Of a DNA stretch of 64,000 nt, positions 44,335 to 57,142 are shown piece after piece. The notes under the pieces are model-generated. The model searched no databases and was not told where the DNA came from. It was given only the letters and a program-made list of their open reading frames with translations. Within the stretch, counting starts at the first letter, position 1, and every line of letters starts with the position of its first letter. The position numbers and the translations under genes were made by a program. Source of the stretch: Rhizoclosmatium globosum (Eukaryota; Chytridiomycota; Chytridiomycetes; Chytridiales; Chytriomycetaceae); contig MCGO01000004.1 in assembly GCA_002104985.1 (NCBI GenBank), positions 858,098 to 922,097 on the forward strand. The letters run 5' to 3'.

Positions 44335-47300
44335 ATGCGAGGGTTGCTTGGAATACTCTGGGTGGCAGTGAGTCACTTCTGCCACCACTACCACCTCCAC
44401 CACCGTCCTAACTAAAACACTAACACTTTAAAACAGGCGGCAAAGGCCACTGCGTTCAGTGCCTCCAATCAGAAGCCATTTGTTGTGCCTGGAGACACTG
44501 CCACCTCCACTGTTACTGTTGAGCCACCGCTCCTTCCGGTTGAATGGGAAGTAAGTATCATTTAATTCGTATTAATTCATGATTAAATTGTTGCTTTCAA
44601 AGGCGTTGGGTCCCTTTGCAATTGGTGCGCGTGAACTTGGTGTTGATCCGCTTTCTGCCTATGGTACGATAACGATACCCTTTCCTTCTTCGGGACATCG
44701 CATTCTCATCGTGCTGAATAGGCGGTTTTGAGGTCATCTCGTACTCAGACTCGGATCAGTATCCTTCCGAGCTGGCCGATGAAGGCTTTGTGAAATGGTT
44801 CAAAGTTAAGACGAATGAAGACCAAACTGTTGGTCCCGTCAATTTCCCGAATGTGCGATGGGAGTTTAATCAGGATCCATTTGGTATTTAGCATCCCCGT
44901 TTTTAACTTGGGATGCGCGATGCTTAGCTATACTATACCAACAGGGTGGACCTCGGTGCATCATGCAACTTATTTCCGCGGTAATTTTGAAGTTCCGCGT
45001 TCTGGCCTCTATGTCGTTCACTTTGATCATGTCGTATCATACAAGATTGATGACAAGGCGTATGTGGGGAATGTTTATGGATACTCTCACTCCTCAGGAA
45101 CTCCGATGCACTTGGAGCGCGGAACTCATAGAGTATATATTTGTGCTGTCATGGATGTCCGCTTATTTGGAGGGTGAGTTTCTGGCGTTCGTTGAATTAT
45201 TCTAATTCCGTGTGGAATCAATCAAGTCAAATCCCACCCAAACTCGTGTTTAGTGGTGAATTTATGCCGGTAGAAGAAGACCTGCCGTCTAGAAACATTA
45301 TTGTATACAACGATGACGTGATAACACCAGAAGTCATGGATGGAAAGCTAATCACTCCATTCTTCTCATTGACTCTCATGAACACATATGTTGCACCTGC
45401 CGGTAGTATGAAAACGCAAAATTATTCTTCTGTTAATGATCTGAGCTCAATTGATATGGCTTCCACACAATTTGATGACTTTGGAAACCCAACACTTGGC
45501 CGACAAGAAATGGGTCAGCCTGGATGGGTGCAGATTCTTGATGTTCGTGCTGTTTCAAATGATGGCACCAAGGTAATTTGTCGAATGTCGCTACCCACGC
45601 TGACTTTATATTATTTCTCAGCTTTCTGCTACTATCCCTGTTCTCTTCAGTCTCAAGCTCGCTCCTGGACAAGTATACCCTCTTCCAATCGATGTTGATT
45701 TTGAGTCAGAAGAAGCTCATGGCGCCATATTGACTTCTATCCACTTTGAAATTGATTTTTATGATCTGGATCGGAAAGACCATTTTGTTGTAAAGAGTGC
45801 GCAGTTTCCTATTCGAATGAGGACTTGGGGAGAGGCTTACAAGATTACGTTTCTTGACTATGATAATGTTGTTCATTATGGTAAGTGTTTTTTTTTAAGT
45901 TTCTACCAGGCCTGAAACTCATCGTAACTTCAAGCCATGGCGCTTCCTCCAAACAAGCCCTGTTCTTCTGTTGGAGAAGCCCGCTGCCCTGTTATTCTGG
46001 CTCTTCATGGGTGCGTTGTCTTTCAGTATCGAATGTAATCTAAGGAACATTACAGTGCTGGAGTTGAAGCCGAAAGTCCCTTCTGGACAGAAGCCTATAA
46101 GCGACAAGATTATGCATGGGTTTGTATTGTTAATTTGATTTTCAATGTATTCATCTTTCGACATTATAGATTTTGTTTCCCACTGGCCGAACTCCATGGT
46201 TAGTTCTTCGGATATAAACAAATCGTAAATTGACTTGGTGAGTAACAGGGGCTTTGACTGGCATGGTCCATCGTTCTTGAATGTCGAATCTGCACTTCAT
46301 GCTCTCTCTCATTTGCACGGAGTTCCTCCGTTGATTGCTGAAACAATTGGAATCAACCCTGACAAGCTTGTATACTCTGGTTCGTCCGAATTTGAGTGGA
46401 GTATATACGTCTTACTATTGAAACAGGACACAGTAATGGTGGACAGGGAGCTTGGTGGATGGCATCGCATTATCCAGATCGTGCACTTGCAGGTTTTTGG
46501 TTGTTGAAGAAAATTAACTTCGTTAACTTTGGGGGTTAATATAGCTATGCCAGCGTCCGGATACCTCAAAATTCAATTTTATACCCCATACTATATGAGA
46601 GTTGGTGATGCGTACACAGATCCTGTATTCCGTGCAGTTGAGTCACAATTCATTTGCTTTAAGAATCTTATTTTGGTCTTCAGTTGATGGAGTCATCAAT
46701 CGCGGAAAACGATATCGATATGTATGCAGCTAATCTTGTATGTGTTGATCTTTCTTCTCGCTGTTCATTTAATTCTATTCTTACAGGCGGGTATCCCAAT
46801 CTTGGCTCGTACTGGTGGAAATGACGATAATGTACCTCCTTTAAATACTCGCCGTATCGTTCGTCTTGTCAACGAATGGAATAGAGATCCTCATTCTGTC
46901 CAGTTGAGTGCACTTTAACCTTGCAGAATCTCAAACTGACTCCTCTCAAAGCCTCTCTGAAGTTTACGGTCAAGGACACTGGTTCACTGGAATCATGGAC
47001 GATGATATCTTGAGCGAATTCCTTGACAAGCATTTAGACCCTGAAAAAAATCCTGGCCTCAACCATCCTCCACTCCCTGAAGCTTTTACTATCAGTACTT
47101 TAAACCCTGGATCCACGGGAAGCAAAGGAGGTATCAAAATTTTGCAGTTGGAAGTTCCATTCAGGTATGATTTCGATTTGTATTGAAATCGATTATCTCA
47201 CTGTTCGACCTGTAGACTTGCACAAATTCGTGTTCACAGAGAAGGAACCAAATGGATTCTCAATACCATAAACGTCAGACGATTTGGGTTCTTGAAAGAC

Positions 47301-48287
47301 TCAAGAGCCAAAATTGATACATGGGAGATTGATGGTATGGTGTTCAATGAACCACCTAAGATTGGACCATCTTACCTGCGACTGGATGGAGAAGCCGAGT
47401 GGAAGGTATGGGAGGAAGAACTATGAATTTCTCACTTATCGAGTCTACAGCTCGTTCCGGACTTGTTATGGATCAGTGAGGAGCGCTACTGGAGTACTTA
47501 CGGCCCCGCTGTCCAAATCTTGAACCACCCGTTCCTTATTGTCGTTCCATCCAATCCAACCATCATCCCGAAAGAAACATATCACCGTAATGCACAACTT
47601 ATCGCCACATCTTGGTACTTATACGGCCGCGGAGGCACACAAATCATTCGTGATATTGATGTTCGTGATGGAATTGCTGCCAAATACCACCTAATCGTGT
47701 TGGGTGGACCTAAAGACAATCTGTTCACGAGGAGAAGAGAGAAGGAAGGTGGCGCGGAAGGAAATGCGAAGCTTGTCAAGTTCTTGGAGACTGGTGGGTT
47801 TCAAATCGATCGGAAAAAGTATGAGGCTCCTGGAACTGGTGAGTTTTGAGACTACTTGTTTGCATATCGGCGAGCTTATATTTGAAATCGGAAAGGAATG
47901 CTGTTCTTGGCACCCTCTCCAACTCGTACGTTGATGGGAATGTTTATCACTGGAATCGATGAGCTGGGTTTCAAGCGGGCTGTTTGGACTATTCCGTTCA
48001 GAACTGGACTGATGGTTCCTGATTTCATTGTGTAAGTTTGTTGATAGCTTACCAAAGTCTTTTTTTTTGACATAGTCTCAGGGTTGGTGATGAATATGGT
48101 GATCCTGCAACTGGATGGACTGCAGGTGATGGAAATCCGTATGGAGGTGCAGGAACGAAAGGAACGGGAGGAATCTTTGCTGCTGGCTACTGGAGCAATT
48201 CGTAAGTATTATCATTCTCGTTTTAATAGGTTGATGATTTATAATTGTAGATGGGAGTTTGACCCACGTTGTGGATACCTCAAGTGA
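44335..48287 (+). CDS. Secreted alpha/beta-hydrolase (S9-like serine hydrolase)
   Basis: About 20 exons encode roughly 900 residues. The N-terminus MRGLLGILWVAAAKATAFSA is a signal peptide. The first part (44450-45900) is beta-rich (GWTSVHHATYFRGNFEVPRSG; YICAVMDVRLFGG) and may be a propeller-like or carbohydrate-binding domain. The catalytic part (45940-47040) begins PVILALHGAGVEAESPFWTEAY (oxyanion HG) and has YSGHSNGGQGAWWMASHYPDR (nucleophile Ser in GHSNG, restored across an intron), ARTGGNDDNVPP (Asp) and VYGQGHWFTG (His), a complete triad in the right order. A further about 350 residues follow, ending DPRCGYLK. It is likely extracellular. Peptidase or esterase specificity cannot be told from the sequence. 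Confidence 0.75.
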
Positions 48288-48378
48288 TGAAAAAAGAAGG
48301 GCCTGATGTTATTGTTATGAATGGAAATGAAAATGTGCATATATTGAACAATAATTATATATAGCTTGTCATCATTTG

Positions 48379-50519
48379 TTACAAACGGGTAACATCCACA
48401 GTCTTGATCCACTCAGCAACGCCTTCCTTTCCAATCTCTGGATGTTCTAGCTGGAACTCAATCTGTTTTGCCAACACCTTTCCCACATCGGGACCTTTGA
48501 TTTTCAAAGCCTTCAAAACCTCTTTTCCATCCACAAGATGCTTCATTTGCCAAGCTCCGTCAACGCCGTACACGTTCACAACTACATTCCAGAATGTGCG
48601 ATACTTTTGAAGTACCGTATACACAATATCGTCAGAGGACAGGGACGAAGAAGACGCCGCAGCTGATTGCAGAGTTTGCGTAAGTTCTGTCGTCATGGCC
48701 ATGAACACAGCAAGAGGATACTTTGCACCCAAAGTTGTGGCTGCCTTGTATACACTACGCAATCCGAGTTCTCGAATAAACAATCCAACTTGCTTTCGAG
48801 TCATTTTGGGAACGGTTGGCGATGAGGTATCCATATCTGAAGATGAAAACGGCGGCGTTGAATATTGTGCATGGATTTGAGAAACTGTTTGTTGGATGTT
48901 TGGGATTTGAACGATTATTCCTGAAATCCAGTCTCCATCATTTCCGCTGAGCTACAAAACGAGATGTTTGAGAGAAATTAGGGGAAAGTTTTACGGGGGC
49001 GAACTCACTTTTAGTGATTGCATAATCACGAATTGACATGCTGGCAGCACTTTTTTGTTCTTTTCGAGCCACAAGCGGTCAATGTAAGGCGACACCATAG
49101 CTGCAAGGAACAAAAGTCTGATTTCGTCCTTTGAGAAGGGGGTTGGAAGTCCAGTAGAAGCTGGGACAAATTCACGCAGCTCAGAAGGAGTAAGCGTTGC
49201 CAACAAACCAGCCAATGTCTCGCTGACGCGAAGACCCGCTACCAAGTCAACAGGGACTTGGGAAATGGCTTGATCGAGGAGAGACGAGGAGGGAGGAGGG
49301 AGAGTAACGCTTGGGGATGTAGCAGGGGTTGTTGCGGACGATTTAGGAGGAGCTGGTGGATCAGGGATAACATAGCCGCATGGATGGGGACCCAAATATC
49401 GAAGGTTTGGGGGAGCCTCGGCAAGAATATCTTGTGCAATTCCGAATTCATGAATGAGACGAACAGCTGTTGACGATTTAATTGGTGAAGGTAAAAACGA
49501 TGAAATGCAAACCTCTCAGGGCATTTTCCACATTTTCTGTTGCCAACATTTTGTCCACTTCCACACCAATTCGTTCTTTGCTGATTTTGGTTCCCAAGGC
49601 AGTACGAATTTCAGGATGATTCAAGCATGCATCCAAAATGTCGGGTTCGATGGAGAAGTTGAAACGAGAAGCAAAACGAATCACACGAAGGATTCGCAGA
49701 GGATCGTCAATGAATGTTTGGAGGGGGTCCAGAGGCGTTCGAACATGCCCATTTTGAAGATCTTTTAGTCCCAACTCAGTAAAGTCTTCGACTTCACGAG
49801 TGTGTAAGTTGTAGAAGAGGGCATTGATGGTAATGTCTCTTCGTTTCGCGTCCTGAGTCGGAGTTCCGAATTCCTATCATTAATGCATGAGTAAATGCCT
49901 CGCTTTCAAGAGTGAATCGAAGTGTGTATACCATAGTTGGGATTCGAGAGTCCTCGTTGTATGTCTCTGTCCTCAAGTTTACAAAGTCAATCATCTGCCC
50001 AAAGATGCGAGCCGTTGCTGTTTCCAGATGCTTTGATTTATCAGGGTTTGAATCAATCTTTGAGATGGACGAGATGTTCTTGGCATCGCCTGGTTGGTCT
50101 GTCTCTGGGTAGTTTTCCTGGAGAAAGCGGTTGACTTCAGTCGCAAACTCAAAGCCCATGAGCGAGTCCAGGGCAATATCGAGATCGTGCGAGTCGAGGC
50201 CGAGCAGCTGAATTCATGCGAGATTGCAGTTAGACAATGCTCGTCGTTTGCCGTACGACCAACAACAACGAGATACCTTGTCGCGCACCCAACCACCGGC
50301 AATGCGCAGCGTCAGAGGCGTCTCAGGCCGGCGCGTGTTGAGCCGTGCAGCAACATCGAGAAGCAACGCGCAAATCCGGTGTTCGGTCGCACTCAGTCGC
50401 AGCTCAGCCCGAAGCGTTTGCACGTGGCTTCGCTGCGAAATGTCAAGCGACTCTGCTGTGAACAGAAGACCGCCTGGGGCTCGAGGCCGGCATGTTGTTG
50501 CGAACTGGAACCGGCTCAT
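48379..50519 (-). CDS. CCA1: CCA-adding tRNA nucleotidyltransferase
   Basis: The enzyme adds CCA to tRNA 3' ends in nucleus/cytosol and mitochondria. It is a class II nucleotidyltransferase: LRIAGGWVRDK joins across an intron to LLGLDSHDLDIALD (GGxVRD and the catalytic DxD), followed by RRDITINALFYN, then DPLRILRVIRFASRF and RIGVEVDKML from the neck and body. The C-terminal part (48379-48960) is helical. The first residues (FQFATTCRPRAPGG) could allow mitochondrial targeting. The start is the ATG complementary to 50517-50519. About five exons are joined. It converges on the secreted hydrolase, with stops only 92 nt apart. Confidence 0.93.
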
Positions 50520-51040
50520 CAAAAAAGAACAAATAAATAAATAAATTAAAAAGGAAAAGACATACGGAATATAACGCTTGAATTCTAAATCTGTTTAAAT
50601 TATGACAGAAATGCCCCGATAGTAAAAAATAAAAGAAGAAGGGAAAAGAAAAGAAATTTGATGATACCTTTGTGTCCTTGTTACTTTTTGTTGTTTCTTT
50701 ATTGAACTTCTAACAATGAAAAACAAAGAAGAGATTTGACATAATGTACTTACTATCCAGCTTTATCGATATGCGTGCCTGCGAATTCTTCCACAAGCCC
50801 ATAGACACCCAACCGACTTTCCCATGAATTGTCTATTCTGACCTTTTGAGTCAAACACGTCATCTGTTTCTTCACTCATTCAGCAATCTGCATGCCGTCT
50901 GCATCAGGAAAGCAATCCGAGGATATTTGAAAGTGGGCACGCACTTGTTTGGCTTGTGAAATTTTTTAATCAAACATTCAGGCACGCACCAAATAAGAGT
51001 GCGTGCAGCAACATTTGCAACATTTTTGTATTCAACAAAG
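50520..51040. promoter_or_regulatory. Divergent promoter region, CCA1 (-) and LRR-phosphatase (+)
   Basis: 521 bp between start codons. It has an A-rich leader directly upstream of CCA1 and no gene-like frame of its own. No TATA box stands out. Confidence 0.5.
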
Positions 51041-54000
51041 ATGAAGTTTTTGGTGACCTCCGTCTTGATTGCTGTTGCTGCACAGGCTGCATGGACTACA
51101 GATGTGGACCAGTTGACCATCGCTTTCCAGGTATGGTGAACACTTGTGCCGCAAGGCACTATCTCTAACAACGTCAACAATCCAGGGCTTGCCGAACTCG
51201 CCCTTCTATCGTAACGGGACTGGAGTTTGCAGCTGGAACGATGCAAATGGAAATTACGTCCTATGTACTCCTGGGCCAGACTATTCCGTTCTTGCCGTGT
51301 ATGCCCCCAACTTTGTGCTTTCCTTGTATTGTACTGATGATTTACCTCAGCCGAGCTGCAAATATCGGCATACAAGGATCCCCCAACTTATTTGCTTTGG
51401 GGGGTGGAATCCCACTGCTGGCGAAATTGGTGTCGTTGGACATCTCTGGAAATAGCTTCGTCAATACGGTTCCTGATGCTGTGTATAAGAGTGGAAGCGG
51501 CATCAAACAAATTAATTTGTCGAACAACTGTTTCACCAGTAAGGGGAACCCGCCTGCAACAGGTGTCAACGTGATCTACACTCCTCAGCGGACTGGTTGC
51601 CCACTTCCTTCCAACTTTACTGTCCCCTCCGGCACCCAAGCTTATACTGCTGCTGCCCAGAAGACATTCTACACGTTGCAGTGTATTGACTTGATTAATG
51701 GCTTCCCTTCGCTTAACATCCCAACTAATTGCTGTAACTGGGACAAAACGAAAGTCACCTGTACGAACGGTGGAAACATTGCGACTATTAGTTTTGCCAA
51801 TGCGGGTCTCACAGGGCCTATTCCGGATGTGTTCTACAGCATGGTAAAGCTTACTTCTCTTGACTTGAGCGGAAACAAGTTTACTGGAGGACTTCCACCA
51901 TCCTTGGAATTCTTGGCCAACGGAAACTGGTTCCCACCAGTGTTTGACGCGCAAGGCAATGCCGCGGTCGTGACCTCGACTTACACCATTGCTGGAGTCA
52001 CACAAACATATAGCGTAACGCAAACTCCTTCCATCGCTTTGGCCTCAGTGTAAGTGATCAACGATTTGATGAAGTCGTTCTAACTATATTTTTCAAGAAA
52101 CGTTCAAAACAACTGTTTGGGTGGTACAACCACTATTAACCGCAATGCATACGCTATTTCCAGTATTAACACTTTCACCCTACTGACCGCCTCTCAAACT
52201 GCTTGTGGTTCTTCAGGTGTATCAGTTGCATCCACAACCACGACTACCACGACTACCACGACTACCACGACTACCACAACTGTTGCCCAAGCGTATACTC
52301 CAATCCCGGGCCCTGCTCAAGACTTTCTTATTCTGGGAGACTGGGGAACCGAAGCTGCTGCACAGATTTCTGTAGCCCAAGAAGTCAACAACTGGGCTGC
52401 CATTACTCAACCAAACGCCATTATTTCAGTTGGAGACAATTTCTACAACGGAAACCAAACTTACGATGGAATTCAATCCGCCAATGATATCAAGTTCACT
52501 GAAGCTTGGAAAAACATGTATTCTGGACAAAACATTGCCAATGTGCCATGGTGGACCGTTCTTGGTATTCTTGTTTATATTCTACTCCATTTTTGCTCAT
52601 CCTTCCAACAGGAAACCATGATTGGTACACCATCAACTCTCAGGTTTATGAATTGACGTTTAAAGATTCTCGTTGGATCCTTCCCGACTTCTTCTACACT
52701 AATCGAGTTCAAGTCGACACTGGAGTCTATGCTACCTTCATCTTCATCGAAACTGACCTGCTTGCATATGGATTTGCTGGAAAGACTGCGGAAATGAACC
52801 AAAACTTCATTAATATGGGTTGGACCAGCGACCAAAACACGAACAAAAAGCAGCTAGCTTGGATTGAAAACACAATCGCACAGTATAACAACGACCAATA
52901 CATTATTATTGTGGGTCACCATCCAACTTACACTTGTGTCACCGACGTCACGGCCGATCTTGCTGCAGTACAAGGATTCATCAACAAGTGGGGCGTGAGT
53001 GCGTACGTTAATGGTCATTCTCATTCGATGGCTGGTTACGTGACAAACAGTGGAAAGACTTTGGTATGTCATGCTTTTATGTGATCTGAGTGCTTATATA
53101 AATGACTGCAGCAAGTCCAAGCTGGTTCCTCTGGACAGTCAAGCAGTCCTTGCGCTCCTTATGACAACAACTATGGCGACAACTTCACTAGCACTAGTTT
53201 TGGATTTGGTCACATGAGAATCAACAAGAATGTCTTGTCTGTGGATTGGGTTACAGATGGCGGTGTGGTTGTTAAGACTCTTTCTGTTGCTCCGCGTGTT
53301 CCTGTCACAGGTGTCACTCCTGATACCACGTGGTTGACAAGCGCTCAAGATGTTGCAGTGCACTTTGTACCACCAACGACTACCACTGCGACGTCCAGCA
53401 CTTCCACTTCCACATCCACATCAACTTCAACTTCAACTGAAACTACTACCTCCACCACATCCACCACCGAAACCACTGCAACTACGTCATCCACCACCGA
53501 AACAACGTCATCCACCACGGAAACCACAACGTCTACTACAGAAACAACTTCAACCACCACTGAAACCACCACTTCAACTTCAACCACCACTTCCGACATT
53601 ACATCCACAACAGATGCTGTCACCACTGACGCTGCTTCCACTGACGCTGCTGTCTCCACTGACGCTCCAGTCTCCAGCGCGGCCGTTACCACTGACGCTG
53701 CTTCCACTGACGCTCCAGTCTCCACTGACGCTGCTGTCTCCACTGATGCTGCTGTCTCCACTGATGCTGCTTCCACTGACGCTCCAGTCTCCACTGATGC
53801 TGCTGTCACCACTGATGCTGCTTCCACTGATGCTCCAGTCTCCACTGATGCTGCTGTCACCACTGATGCTGCTTCCACTGACGCTCCAGTCTCCACTGAT
53901 GCTGCTGTCACCACTGATGCTGCTTCCACTGATGCTGCTTCCACTGACGCTCCAGTCTCCAGCGCGGCCGTTACCACTGACGCTGCTGTCTCCACTGATG

Positions 54001-56802
54001 CTGCTTCCACTGACGCTCCAGTCTCCACTGATGCTGCTGTCACCACTGATGCTGCTTCCACTGACGCTCCAGTCTCCAGCGCGGCCGTTACCACTGACGC
54101 TGCTTCCACTGACGCTGCTGTCTCCACTGATGCTGCTTCCACTGACGCTCCAGTTTCCACTGATGCTGCTGTCACCACTGATGCTGCTTCCACTGATGCT
54201 GCTTCCACTGACGCTCCAGTCTCCAGCGCGGCCGTTACCACTGACGCTGCTGTCTCCACTGATGCTGCTTCCACTGACGCTCCAGTCTCCACTGATGCTG
54301 CTGTCACCACTGATGCTGCTTCCACTGACGCTGCTGTCTCCACTGATGCTGCTTCCACTGACGCTCCAGTCTCCACTGACGCTGCTGTCACCACTGACGC
54401 TGCTTCCACTGATGCTGCTTCCACTGACGCTGCTGTCTCCACTGACGCTCCAGTCTCCACTGATGCTGCTGTCACCACTGACGCTGCTTCCACTGATGCT
54501 GCTTCCACTGACGCTGCTGTCTCCACTGACGCTCCAGTCTCCAGCGCGGCCGTTACCACTGACGCTGCTTCCACTGACGCTCCAGTTTCCACTGATGCTG
54601 CTGTCACCACTGATGCTGCTTCCACTGATGCTGCTTCCACTGACGCTCCAGTCTCCAGCGCGGCCGTTACCACTGACGCTGCTGTCTCCACTGACGCTCC
54701 AGTCTCCACTGATGCTGCTGTCACCACTGATGCTGCTTCCACTGACGCTCCAGTCTCCAGCGCGGCCGTTACCACTGACGCTGCTTCCACTGACGCTGCT
54801 GTCTCCACTGATGCTGCTTCCACTGACGCTCCAGTTTCCACTGATGCTGCTGTCACCACTGATGCTGCTTCCACTGATGCTGCTTCCACTGACGCTCCAG
54901 TCTCCAGCGCGGCCGTTACCACTGACGCTGCTGTCTCCACTGATGCTGCTGTCACCACTGACGCTGCTTCCACTGATGCTGCTGTCACCACTGATGCTGC
55001 TTCCACTGACGCTCCAGTCTCCAGCGCGGCCGTTACCACTGACGCTGCTTCCACTGACGCTGCTGTCTCCACTGATGCTGCTTCCACTGACGCTCCAGTC
55101 TCCACTGACGCTGCTGTCACCACTGACGCTGCTTCCACTGATGCTGCTTCCACTGACGCTGCTGTCTCCACTGACGCTCCAGTCTCCAGCGCTGCCGTTA
55201 CTACTGACGCTGCTTCCTCTGACGCTGCTGTCACCACTGACGCTATTACCACTGATGATGCTTCCGGCGAAGCTGCTCACTCCATCTCTTCAACTCCAAC
55301 AACTACCGAATTTGTTTATTCGACAACTACCACGACTATTGTCGCGACTCCTGTCACTGCCACTGTTGCCGAAATTCCGTCTACTGTTGCTGCAATTGCA
55401 ACCGGAACTCCTTCGGTTTCTCCATCTGCAATTTCTGACAACAGCACAGCCACTGTTTTCACTGAATTGTTGCAGCTTGCATCCTCCAGCTCTTCATCCA
55501 ACATCAAGCAATCGATTGTTCAGATCCCAGCCCAAGCAATTGTTCCGAACGCGGATGCAGTTACTTTCTCTGCTGCTAAAATTCCTGCTACTCCATCAGA
55601 CAATGTTGTGAACCAGGCGATTTTGCAACTTGGTTCTTCAGCCTTCAACGTAAGTTCTTTAGGATCACAACGCCTTTCTTATTGATTTATTTAGTTCGGT
55701 ACCTTACCATTCGACTTTGTTGTCTACGATTCTGTTTCGATTAGAAACGACTCTGTTAAATTTGTCCCTATCAAAAACGGATTCGTTATTTCATTCTTGT
55801 TGGGTAAGTTGAACATTATTATTTTTATCTCTTTGCTCATTCGTAATAGGCAAAAACGTGACCGACGTTTGGTACGCATTGAAGTTGGTTGCATCACTGG
55901 GTAAGACTGTCCACATTGACATCTTTTCGGCCCATACTGCGATTGGATCCTTCGACGTTGTTGTTACTGATGTCAAGTCCAAGAAGAGACGTTCCGACCC
56001 TGTCTTCACGATTACCAGTGCAACTGGCCAAGTTGCGCTCAACGATGTGAACACTGCAACTACTGCTACTTCCACTGTAGTTTCTTCTGTCGCCATATCT
56101 ACTAAGTCTGGTTCTGGTTCTTCTACTGTCAGTGTTTCTGCTGTTGGGGCTTCAACTGTTGGCGCATCTGCTCTTGGTGGTGCTACATCAACGGCTGGTG
56201 CAACTAGCACACAGGTTACTACCACTTGCGCCACTGCTGCTCAGGTTACTACTACTTGTGCTAGTGCTGCTCCAGCTGTTCCAACTGAGTATGTTGCTCC
56301 AGGGGTCCCAGGAAGTCCAGCAGGTAACAACCCAGGCAGCTACGTTCCTCCAGCAGGAAGCGGGTCTGGTTCTCAAGGTGCCTACGTTGCCCCAGGAACT
56401 CCAGCTGGTAATGTTCCTGGCTCTCAGGGAGCCTATGTCGCTCCAGGTGTTCCAGCTGGAACTGTTCCAGGATCCCAAGCACCATATGTCGCTCCAGGAA
56501 CTCCAGCCGGAAATGTTCCAGCGGGATCCGTTCCAGGCTCTCAAGCTGCTTACGTTGCTCCTGGTGTTCCCGCCGGGAATGCACCAGGATCTCAAGCACC
56601 TTATGTTGCTCCGGGTGTTCCAGGATCTAATGCTGCCAATTATGTTGCTCCAACTGTAGCTGCCCCAGCAAAGGTTGTCCCACCAGCTGGTAACGCACCA
56701 GGAACCGGTGGCAACAACTCCAATTCTAACATTTACAAGTCTGACTCCGCTGAAGTAGTTTTGTCTTTCGCGTGTTTCTTCGCCACAATCATTCTTGTTT
56801 AG
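51041..56802 (+). CDS. GPI-anchored LRR / purple acid phosphatase with mucin-like stalk
   Basis: The N-terminus MKFLVTSVLIAVAAQAAW is a signal peptide. Leucine-rich repeats follow (LVSLDISGNSFVNTVPDAVY; LTSLDLSGNKFTGGLPPSLE). A short Thr linker leads to a metallophosphatase domain with every purple-acid-phosphatase metal motif: ILGDWGT, SVGDNFY, GNHDWY (restored across an intron), GHHPTY and GHSHSM. After 53390 comes a Thr/Ser stalk of more than 600 residues built from TDAA(S/V) modules, then a small beta-rich domain (55700-56040), a PAYVAPG-type Pro/Gly repeat and a C-terminal hydrophobic segment (SDSAEVVLSFACFFATIILV) typical of a GPI signal. The protein is about 1,850 residues. It would project a phosphatase far from the cell surface, perhaps for phosphate scavenging or host/substrate contact; that role is inference. 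Confidence 0.85.
53600..55262 (+). repeat. Coding satellite of 15/18-nt modules (TDAASTDAPVS...)
   Basis: Three module types recur: GCTGCTTCCACTGAC/T (15 nt, AASTD), GCTCCAGTCTCCACTGAC/T (18 nt, APVSTD) and GCTGCTGTCACCACTGAC/T (18 nt, AAVTTD), plus a conserved variant, APVSSAAVTTD. They form higher-order groups of roughly 100-250 bp. GAC/GAT and GTC/GTT differences mark relationships among copies. All six frames lack stops, which creates long spurious frames on both strands. Confidence 0.95.
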
Positions 56803-57142
56803 AGTAATTTTTTTCGAAGGTTTTTCCTTATTTTTTGATTTTACTATTAGAATTAAAGAACAGAATTAGATTCTTTATATTATATATCTTCCCCCCAACC
56901 AACCAATAATATAGTAGTGATTCATGGGGTTTTCAAACGACACTTCACCACCAGACTGGGGACAATGCCTCTCTCTCTCCTTCTCCCTCATTTTCTCTCT
57001 ATCTTTGGGGATTACATTGCAAAATAATCATAACTCTATTGAGGGAATGTTAGTAGCAACAGCAGTGAGAGCACCACTAAGACCCTTTCAAGGGCTTATG
57101 TCTTTCAAAAATAATTGAAAAGGAAGAAAGGAGGGAAGAAAG
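56803..57142. other. Intergenic interval
   Basis: Contains the 3' end of the LRR-phosphatase gene (AT-rich, TATATTATATA near 56877) and the leader of the OCRL-like gene. No other feature seen. Confidence 0.5.

Noticed and set aside
53345..55611. Very long open frames in other frames of the stalk region on both strands (up to about 750 codons)
   Set aside because: They result from the 15/18-nt repeat, which contains no stop in any frame. Only the frame continuous with the phosphatase and the GPI signal makes biological sense.
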